Origin: Armillaria gallica
Lineage: Eukaryota > Basidiomycota > Agaricomycetes > Agaricales > Physalacriaceae
Reading direction: 5' to 3'
DNA: 64,000 nucleotides
Assembly (NCBI GenBank): GCA_037576215.1
Contig: JBANDB010000005.1
Coordinates: 372,001-436,000 of the forward strand
Below the pieces are notes generated by a model, which saw only the letters and a program-made list of their open reading frames with translations, had not been told where the DNA came from and did no database searches. How positions within the stretch are numbered: position 1 is the stretch's first letter; every line of letters starts with the position of its first letter. The translations under genes were made by a program, and so were the position numbers. This document shows, in pieces, positions 57,601 to 64,000 of this stretch.

Positions 57601-59524
57601 CGAACAGGTCGCGGAAGGAGTGGTAATGTTCTGGTACCATTTCTTCAAAGGTCTTCTTAGGCCTGTCAGCGTTGGCCTTGGCTGCGAGGTCGTTGGCATG
57701 GTGAAGGGCTTGGATTGTGAGTTCCTCCTCCATCCGGACGGTGAGAATCGTGTCACCCTCCTCAAGCTCCTCATCCCAACGATCATCGGGATCCGCATCA
57801 GGTAGCTCGAGGGGGGTCTTGACGCACTGGCAATGCCCAAAGATTATGCTTCCGGTTGCCCAGTTGACTGAAGGATTATGGCGTTGGAGCCAATCGTGTC
57901 CGAGATAGATGTCCCATCTTCCTAGGTCCGTGACGGCCAAGGCGATTCACTCGCGATGCCCCCCAATAGAGAGGCAGAGTTCGACGAATTCCGTGATCTC
58001 CCCCCCGGCATTCTTGGTCCCGTCAGCATTGTAGACTGGGATGGGAACCTTTACACGCCTGGTGTCGAGCCTGTGCTCCTTTACGTAGGCAACATTGATG
58101 GCACTTCCGGTACACCCGCTGTCTAGGAGGGCCTTGGTGCTTAGGACCTTTCGTCCGGTACAGGGTTCTAAGACTACGGGGATCATTAGGTCACTGGTGG
58201 TTCCTTGAATATAGTGTACGGGTTCTCGGAGTTCGTAGAGGTGTTCTTGGGCGAGCTCCCCCTCAGTGCGGAGGGTCTGGAGAAGTTCGTCGCTTAGTTC
58301 TCCCAGGCGATCCGGATGGATCCATAAGGAGAGAACCACGCAGGCGGCATTGTCATTCGGCACCTGGCATATGGCGCGCAGGGTCCAGTTGACTTCGAAA
58401 GGCTTTACCCAGCCGAAGTTGACCTTGGAAGTATCGGGGATCGTCCGGGGACCCTCGGGAGCTACTGCTCAGGGGGTTCCCGAGCCAACGATCAGCCTTC
58501 CCCTGGTTTCCCATTGTTGGAAGGAGGCGTCGTCCTCTTTGTCGGGTATTTCCTCGAGCGTTACCCTATGCCCCCTCTTTACCGCCTGAGCGCTAGCAGA
58601 GTCCTTCCCTTCTTCGGCTGTGCGGTGTCCCTCTGAGTCGTATCTCGAGGGGTCACATCTTGAGGGTCCATTGGGGGGTTGTAAGGAAGGCCTCCTGGGG
58701 GTGGTGCCTTGGTCTTGGCTGCTAATGCGTGCGGAGACACCAGACCTGTCCGGCGCCGAGGGTTCGGACTTTCCTACCACATCTGCTACCCCCAGTCTGT
58801 CAGGGTGATCGTCACCCCTGGGCAATCCTTCGTTCCTGTAAAATCTGGGCATGTGCCCTGCACAGCCTACACCTGAGGAAGGAGGCGGCAGCGGAGCGTT
58901 GCCAGCTCTGCCCTGGTTTCCGTCCCAGGGGTTCACTTCGTTCAGGGTTCGGGTTGCCTCGTCAGAGGGTAAAGAAAGTTTACCCCCTGCCCCATCCGAT
59001 CGGGAGACGTTCCGAGCGTTGGAACGCTGCTGGGCTCCCGTCATTATGATGGGTGTCGCGATGGAGGGCGACTTATCGTCTGATCCTTTCACCCGCAATG
59101 GGCTACTTGGCAGATGCTTAGCTGGTTGCGAAATCCTGGGGTCGGCGGCCCCAGTACCTAGAGAGTCGTCATCAGTCGTGCCCCAGAGGGTGCCGTATCG
59201 GTTTGCTGATTCTGTAACTGGGCACGAGGAAGAAGTCGTAGAAATTTGGCACGAAGGCCATATATTTGAAGTTGTAGCCAACCCCTCACTTGGGGGTCGG
59301 GGTATATCCGAATGCGTAATTAAAGTGTCTGTAATATGGGAGCGAGTATGTGATGATACAAAAGAAGAAGGCGGGCGCGCACCAGGGGAGTGTTGGGTCG
59401 TCACAGGCGAATCAGGACCCCGACGACCTATTCTTTTACTTCCTTTACCTCTGCCGTCTCTGAGAGTGGCTCCGGTACTGCCTCCAAGGCATGTACCTCC
59501 TGTTTTTCTCCCTTGTGGGGGCAA
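54684..59524 (-). pseudogene. RT-5 pol: linker, protease, RT, RNase H, integrase, chromodomain
   Basis: The frame opens in the -1 register within the end of gag and stays open for 351 codons (59524-58469): a Ser/Pro-rich linker ending in A-V-K-R-G-H-R-V-T, E-I-P-D-K-E-D-D. A pre-protease block (V-K-P-F-E-V-N-W-T-L) follows, then protease L-D-S-G-C-T-G-S at about 58125-58100 and RT with Y-L-D-D at 57053-57064. RNase H spans about 56630-56390, the integrase zinc finger (G-H-P-G-I, C-E-T-C) about 56000-55880, the D-D-E core about 55800-55480, and the GPY segment and chromodomain (Y-F-V-K-W-K-G-W) 55097-54730. Stops at about 58470, 57224, 57020, 56995, 56370 and in integrase fit CGA to TGA or CAA to TAA. 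Confidence 0.9.
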
Positions 59525-60717
59525 TCCCGACTGAGGTGCCCCTTCTCATCGCACCGGAAGCACTTCCCCTCGGCGCGTTGCCTTGCCTTCTTGGCATTGA
59601 TCTCCATGGGAAGACCAGGGCCCAGATGGGTTACCCATTGGCCTGTCGTGTTTCAAGCCCTTGGTTCGAGGCTAGCTTTGGGTTTAGCAGAATTGGTTGG
59701 TTTGGCGGGTTTCGCAGTGGTCGTTTTCAGATTGCTGCCGTGTCGTTTCTCCGGGTATCTTTCTATCTCCTGGGTCTGCTCGAATACCTTTTGTCATTGG
59801 CGCTGCTCGTACATGATAAGGATTCGCTCCTTCCATTCGGCGTATGTATGGGGTATGGTGATACCCAAGTTGGCAATCACTGCACCGTACCCAGGGGGAA
59901 TTCCCTTCTGGACGGCCTGTACTAGTAGCCCTCGTTCGCTCTGGTCCGCGAGGTGGTTGGCCAGCTTGGCCTCCTTTTCCAACTTTCGGAAGAAGACATG
60001 GGCGGCATCACCGCCCATCTTCACCTCTCCCATCCTTTTCTTGTGGACCAGTTTGATGGCCGGGTCCCGGAATTGCTCTCGGAAGAGGTCGACGAACTCT
60101 TCCCACCTGGAGTATCAATATCGCGGACCTGCCTCGAAGTCCGCGTCTTCCTCTGGGGTACCTCCGACCCCTGGGTCAACGGGTGTGTATAGGTACTGGT
60201 CACGTTCGTGTACTCACCACTCTTCTGCGTCTCCTTCGAACAGAGATGCAGTGAAGCCCACCATCAGGGAGTGCATCCCCTGATAGTGATACCTGAATGT
60301 TTCGAAGTACTGTATGCACCCCTCGAGGAAACGTTCTATGTCGTCATGCTTCCCGTCGAAGTTCCTAGGGGGCTTCATGAGGATCGGCTTGACATCGATA
60401 AAGTGCGGAGGACGGTCGGGATTCCAGTTCCCCACTGGCCCATGGGGCGGGGGTTCTCCGCCCTCAGGCAGGCGGGGCACCGAGAAGTGGTCAGCGTTGG
60501 GTCCTGGCCGACGGGATCATCCGCGATCAGGCGGCTTCTTTTTCTTTTCCGCCTCCAATTCCTGTTGGAGGCAGAAGTTCTCGCCATGTAGTAGGGCCAT
60601 ATGGGCCTCGATTCGAGCCGTCCTCTACTCAGCTGTCTCTGTTGGCGCCGGCTGGTCCTCATTCATTTCGCCGCCGTTGTCATTGTCATGATCTCCCCCT
60701 GCGATCATCCGACTCAT
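59428..60717 (-). pseudogene. RT-5 gag
   Basis: First in-frame ATG after a TAA is at 60717 (M-S-R-M-I-A-G-G-D). A coiled-coil-like part (A-L-L-H-G-E-N) and K-P-I-L-M-K-P-P-R-N-F-D-G follow (about 60410). Then come a capsid segment (F-F-R-K-L-E-K-E-A-K-L-A-N, about 59990) and the CCHC knuckle C-F-R-C-D-E-K-G-H-L-S-R-D-C at about 59562-59521. The frame ends at TAG 59428. About 430 codons, similar to RT-3. Internal TAG near 60630 and TGA near 60518 are explained by CAG/CGA to T changes. Confidence 0.85.
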
Positions 60718-61062
60718 GCCCTTCCCATAGTACTCCCCCTCCTTCTCCAGTTATGCTGTACCTCCTCCGGGGGGGAGTCCGGTAGGGGTTCTCCAGCATG
60801 CATTGTGTAGTAATAGTCAGGGGCCCCCATCGTTGGAGCCTTGTGGGAGGCGTACGTTCGCGGTTGCCGCGCTGTACGTCCTGTCCAAGTCTGGCCTGTC
60901 GCCCTGTAGTTGTGCGAGGGGTAATAGGGCATGCTCCAGAGCGACCTGTTCCTGCTCAGTTCGGGGCGGGATTCGGGGGACCGGTAAGCCCGCGGCAGGG
61001 GGATACCTCTCTCAGTTTCGGTTTGCCCAGATTCGGGCATCGATGACACGGTCTCGTCCTTA

Positions 61063-61866
61063 TCAAGGAAGCGGATCCCCTCGATCAGTGGCGAGGTAGT
61101 AATCCATGCTCTCCCTGTCAGGGCATCGGAATCCTGCCCTCTGTTCCAGGTCCTGCCATCGTAGATCCCAGGCCTCGCTACGGGCGGGCCCCAGGATGTG
61201 GATATCGGCTTTTGAAAGAGAAGGCCACTGGTAATCCCCCAAACGGGTTGAGGGGGTCGTCGTCGTCTCGTGGGCGTGGGGGTCCGGCCACGACGGGTCC
61301 TGTTGGCTGTGCTGGTTCGGGGGGTTCAGGCGTGGGAGCTGGCTCAGGGGGAGAAGGGGTTCGAGGAAGACCGGGGGCGTGTGAAACTCCTCGTTTGTCC
61401 ATGATGACAAGGGGGATACTATTGTCAGAGTCGCTGTTGACCTCAATGGGCCAACGAGACGTTTCCTGGGTCCTCCGAGTTCGTATAGGCCCGCGGCGAA
61501 TAAGGAAGCTTGGTCGTGGTCTTCCACTGGGCACGGTGATACGACGGGGGGTGTATTCTGGGGGCTCGGGCTCGAGCTCCTCAAGCCATATGGTCCGCAT
61601 CTCTGGCTGGGTGGAAGGCCCGGGTTCGGGGTGGGGTTGAGCAAGTTCTCGATTCTCAAAGAACTCCTGGTTAGATTCGAAGAAGACGGTTGCCTCCTCG
61701 TGTCGGCGGTTTCATAAGATTGTGCGTTCTGCCCCCATCCCTGGTCGGATGAGGACAGGTTCGAGTCTGGGTAATTCGACATAGTGTCGGGGAATCGATG
61801 GAGGGGCCGGGACGACGAGGACGCCTCGCTGATGGAGGAATCCTCGGATTTGTTCCGAGTAAACAA
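61063..61866 (-). CDS. RT-5 ORF-c, hydrophilic pre-gag frame
   Basis: About 267 codons without a stop, no clear ATG start, in the same register as gag. Rich in Ser, Pro and Asn at the front. Near its end lies E-A-W-D-L-R-W-Q-D-L-E-Q-R-A-G-F, which resembles A-W-K-I-x-Q-Q-N-L-D-A-R-A-G-W in one frame of RT-3 at about 30430, and then D-Y-Y-L-x-x-D-R-G-D (Y-Y-L-M-I-E-x-G-D in RT-3). This shared block argues it was translated, perhaps as part of an extended Gag. It overlaps ORF-b in another frame. Confidence 0.4.
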   Translation of the reverse strand: MFTRNKSEDSSISEASSSSRPLHRFPDTMSNYPDSNLSSSDQGWGQNAQSYETADTRRQPSSSNLTRSSLRIENLLNPTPNPGLPPSQRCGPYGLRSSSPSPQNTPPVVSPCPVEDHDQASLFAAGLYELGGPRKRLVGPLRSTATLTIVSPLSSWTNEEFHTPPVFLEPLLPLSQLPRLNPPNQHSQQDPSWPDPHAHETTTTPSTRLGDYQWPSLSKADIHILGPARSEAWDLRWQDLEQRAGFRCPDRESMDYYLATDRGDPLP

Positions 61867-61960
61867 GGACGAGGGCGGCGGTGAGTAAACAAAGGAGGGT
61901 GGCTCCTACTATGGCAGCGCTGAGGGTGACGGTTTGAGTCTGAATAAGGTCGGGGGTCAT
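61178..61960 (-). pseudogene. RT-5 upstream membrane ORF (ORF-b)
   Basis: ATG at 61960: M-T-P-D-L-I-Q-T-Q-T, hydrophobic helix (about residues 12-34), Y-S-E-Q-I-R-G-F-L, then I-P-R-H-Y-V-E-L-P at about residue 57. A TGA at 61712 (Arg-compatible) splits it. Beyond it the same frame stays open to 61178 with a Pro/Glu-rich tail. RT-1 (10795) and RT-3 (31402) share the start, helix position and H-Y-V motif. Topology: short N-terminus, one helix, long hydrophilic C-terminus. No known family is recognised; an Env-like, accessory or extended-Gag role is conjecture. Confidence 0.55.
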
Positions 61961-62163
61961 TGACCTTGGGGTCGCGGTCCACGCAATGCCTGGGATAGTT
62001 CGTACAGGAGGAATTTTGCGAGAAAGAAAGCGACAACATTTAGGAATAGGAGAAGGTATGTCCCTTTCCTAGTCGATATTGGCGTCGTAATCACCGTATC
62101 CGCAGTAGTTGTGGGAGTGGAAGTTGTTGTGTCGGTAACGGGGAGGGGATAGTTCTTGTCGCT
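61957..62163 (-). CDS. RT-5 ORF-a, Thr-rich membrane peptide
   Basis: An open frame of 68 codons (no ATG) with a Thr/Pro-rich front (T-D-T-T-T-S-T-P-T-T-T), a basic S-T-R-K-G and a strong hydrophobic helix (Y-L-L-L-F-L-N-V-V-A-F-F-L-A-K-F-L-L-Y). Its TGA overlaps the ORF-b start as ATGA (61960-61957). It also overlaps the basic ORF at 62278-62069 in another frame, so it may be reached by frameshifting. Confidence 0.4.
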   Translation of the reverse strand, partial: SDKNYPLPVTDTTTSTPTTTADTVITTPISTRKGTYLLLFLNVVAFFLAKFLLYELSQALRGPRPQGQ

Positions 62164-62278
62164 TCACTGGGCGTCTCCTTGCTTTTCGTGTTCTGGGTTT
62201 GGGTCGTCCTCCTGTGGTGTTTTTGGTATTGGGGTCCTTCTGGTTCTTTGCAGGCTTGGGTTGTTGTTTCTGGGGCAT
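62069..62278 (-). CDS. RT-5 first ORF, small basic protein
   Basis: 69 codons from ATG 62278, the first ATG about 40 nt after the primer site. Very rich in Lys, Arg, Pro and Gln (A-R-R-R-P-V-K-R), then His/Tyr-rich and acidic at the end. It could be a nucleic-acid-binding leader peptide. RT-1 and RT-3 show no obvious counterpart, so confidence is modest. Confidence 0.4.
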   Translation of the reverse strand: MPQKQQPKPAKNQKDPNTKNTTGGRPKPRTRKARRRPVKRQELSPPRYRHNNFHSHNYCGYGDYDANID

Positions 62279-62317
62279 AAGGCGCCTCCTCCGGTATACG
62301 GTAAGAGGGCTAAGAGA

Positions 62318-62330
62318 AGCTTTGAGCTAA
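62318..62330 (-). promoter_or_regulatory. RT-5 self-primer binding site
   Basis: Plus-strand AGCTTTGAGCTAA is the exact reverse complement of 62490-62502 in the LTR. One base separates it from the LTR. The LTR copy is the predicted mRNA start, so the RNA 5' end could fold back and prime, as known for Tf1. Confidence 0.8.
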
Positions 62331-62331
62331 C

Positions 62332-62678
62332 TGTTATGACCGGACCCGGGAATAACAGACTAGGCGTCTAACACGAGTTGCCTCTGACTTTGGGCAATGC
62401 GATAGAACCGTGACGTCTGATACAGCGGAGCAGCAAGCGCAGTATACTCTCAGCAAGCGATAAGGAGTAAAGTCTGGGGTGTATTAAACTTAGCTCAAAG
62501 CTGGGGTACATGCGAATAGCTGTGCTACTTATATACGATAGGTGGAAACTATATTTAGTCCAATGGGTGGCGGCTTCGATAGAAGTTCTGGGATGATGGG
62601 TGAGAATGTTGGGGATGGTCTGTGTGGTGCCGAGGTGCTGAGATAAGATAAGATAGAAAAAATGGAAAAATCGTAACA
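62332..62678 (-). mobile_element. 5' LTR of RT-5
   Basis: 347 bp, same ends as 54329-54683. It holds the promoter: GATA-type CTTATCTTATCT near the outer edge (62640-62655), then the TATA box and start site. Confidence 0.95.
62502..62535 (-). promoter_or_regulatory. RT-5 TATA box and predicted transcript start
   Basis: TATATAAG begins at 62535 on the minus strand and AGCTTTGAG begins at 62502, a spacing of 33 nt. RT-1 has 35, RT-3 about 34 and RT-4 33 nt. The start coincides with the sequence complementary to the primer site. Confidence 0.7.
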
Positions 62679-64000
62679 GTTATCCTTCCCAGCTCGCCTT
62701 GCATCACAATTACCCTATCCCATCATGGCAAGACATCTTTGATCGACAATCATCCTAAAACAGGGTTGCTACATCACTCAGAAGCATCTGGTTGATGTGC
62801 CTATCAATCATTTAATGAAATGATGTGATTGATGCGAGTACCCTCCCAGCTACAATAATTACAGCTACGGCAACTACAGACCACATTTACTAAGGCTGTT
62901 ACAGTGCCAAGACCTCGAATTATTGTTGCCCCATGCATACACCTCAGCACGGCAACTGCAGCTCAGTAATCCACAGCTAAACAGCACCTTATGATCTGCT
63001 CATCGCTCAATAAAACACACAATTTGCATCCATACACAGCAACGTCGAGGACTTGCTGTTATTTTAGAACCACAGATACCATATGTTTACTATGGCTATT
63101 AGAAAAGCCAAGGACTTACAGCCTTACCAAGGCTTCAATGAATATTCTATTTATAAAATTGTACTTGTAGTATAAAAACTAGGTAGAAACCGCATTTTTA
63201 GAGCTAGTTCTTACCCAGTTGATGAGGCCACGGCATTACCAGTCAGCTATGGTTACTCCAAGTTATTCCCCACTGCTTGCTTTACTCTTTAAATGCTGTT
63301 GGTTGCACCAATACACAAAATCTTGTGTCAATAACTTGCTTTTGTCTTTTAATGCCACAACATTGCTTCACTTTCACCACATAGGATTGTTTCATCGCTT
63401 TCACCTTCTACATTGCCATCATTTTCATCACCCAGTTCAGTATTGCCTCCATGTAGGCCCAGTTCAGCTCCATAGGATCACCCTTGTCTTTATCATTGTT
63501 CAGAGTTGCTGTGTATCTATTGCTGCAGCACCCCACTCAGCATCTCAGTTGCTATGATTTCTACCAGTTTCTTGCAGTCTCCATATGTTTATTGCTATTG
63601 TTTCGACTCACAATATTAGGTACACCCCAAGCCACGTTTACTAGGCTATTTCGATGTCTTCTAGTCTATTGCCACGATTTCTAGAGCATCGCAACAATTT
63701 CTAGTCCCTCCTCACGATTTCTAGAGCATTGCTACGATTTCTAGAGCATTGCTATGATTACCAGTCCTTCCACATGATTACTTGTCCTTCCCCACGATTA
63801 CTAGAGCATCGCAACGATTTCTAGCGTGTTGCTACGATTTCTAGCGTGTCACTACAATTTCTAGACCCATTTTCATGGTCTCTAGACCATTTTCACAGTT
63901 TCTATTATGGTTTCTTGGTATTCAAGTTGTCATACCAGATTCCATCCCTTCTTGTTTATCAAGATCCATCCAGGCTTACAGCCAATGTCTATTAGTACTC
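62679..64000 (+). mobile_element. LTR-B3, second part, runs off the window
   Basis: Resumes with GTTATCCTTCCCAGC and follows LTR-B1 from about 19811 to 21152. It includes the TATAAAAAC box (about 63170) and the ACGATTTCTAG repeat cluster (63670-63870). About 190 bp including its right end should lie beyond 64000. Confidence 0.9.

Larger units (their letters stand above)
54329..62678 (-). mobile_element. RT-5: complete chromovirus nested in LTR-B3
   Basis: 8350 bp with LTRs at 54329-54683 and 62332-62678 and a 5-bp target duplication GTTAT (54324-54328 and 62679-62683). The uninterrupted site is seen in LTR-B1 at 19809-19815 (CTGTTATCC). The LTRs differ by nine transitions, no transversions, and one 8-bp tandem copy (GAGGTGCT) by my count, so it is the youngest element here. 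Gene order from the 5' LTR: primer site, basic ORF, membrane ORF-a, ORF-b, ORF-c, gag, pol. Despite its youth it has several premature stops. Confidence 0.95.

Noticed and set aside
59390..60283. Long plus-strand frames opposite RT-5 gag
   Set aside because: They run antisense to the gag frame with its CCHC knuckle and are shadows of GC-rich coding sequence.

Overview
The window is almost entirely repetitive eukaryotic DNA, most likely a heterochromatic and possibly (peri)centromeric block of a filamentous fungus. A basidiomycete is my best guess, because the coding elements are Ty3-type chromodomain retrotransposons of the MarY1/Tf1 kind; the organism itself is inferred. I found no convincing host gene, functional tRNA, rRNA or CRISPR array. 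Every retroelement gene carries premature stops, most of which look like CGA to TGA or CAA/CAG to TAA/TAG changes (C to T).

Layout. 1-2289: a near-perfect palindrome (family P, copy P1). 2290-5744: sparse DNA with a gag scrap and a tandem repeat of about 160 bp. 5745-11523: RT-1, a minus-strand chromovirus interrupted by palindrome Q (6976-10289), whose loop is a one-armed P copy. 11524-17820: RT-2, plus strand, 5'-truncated. 17821-18398: 92-bp satellite. 18399-32094: RT-3, minus strand, interrupted by a long LTR (LTR-B, 19608-21340, 4-bp target duplication) and by palindrome P2 (26174-28350). 32095-33783: a second LTR-B, in minus orientation, joining two broken elements. 33784-40410: RT-4, plus strand, with a one-armed P copy in it. 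40411-54122: 92-bp satellite blocks separated by three copies of a second long LTR (LTR-A) and a small hAT-like element; the central 6.1 kb satellite block is inverted relative to its neighbours. 54123-64000: a third LTR-B, split by RT-5 (54329-62678), a complete minus-strand chromovirus with two near-identical LTRs and a 5-bp target duplication.

How the parts work together. The retroelements encode Gag with a CCHC knuckle, then protease, reverse transcriptase, RNase H, integrase and a C-terminal chromodomain, a module known to steer integration to heterochromatin. At least one RT element (RT-3), three LTR-A copies and one LTR-B copy sit directly in the satellite, and RT-5 sits inside that LTR-B. 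RT-1, RT-3 and RT-5 show a 13-nt sequence next to the 5' LTR that is complementary to the predicted mRNA start, and the two sequences co-vary between subfamilies. This points to Tf1-like self-priming. The same elements carry unusual short membrane-protein reading frames upstream of gag.

The most interesting observations are: (i) flipping 45259-51669 restores target duplications on several elements at once, showing a satellite inversion by recombination between two LTR-A copies; (ii) the co-varying self-primer; (iii) the conserved upstream membrane ORFs; (iv) kilobase palindromes with outward-facing tRNA-like pol III units.
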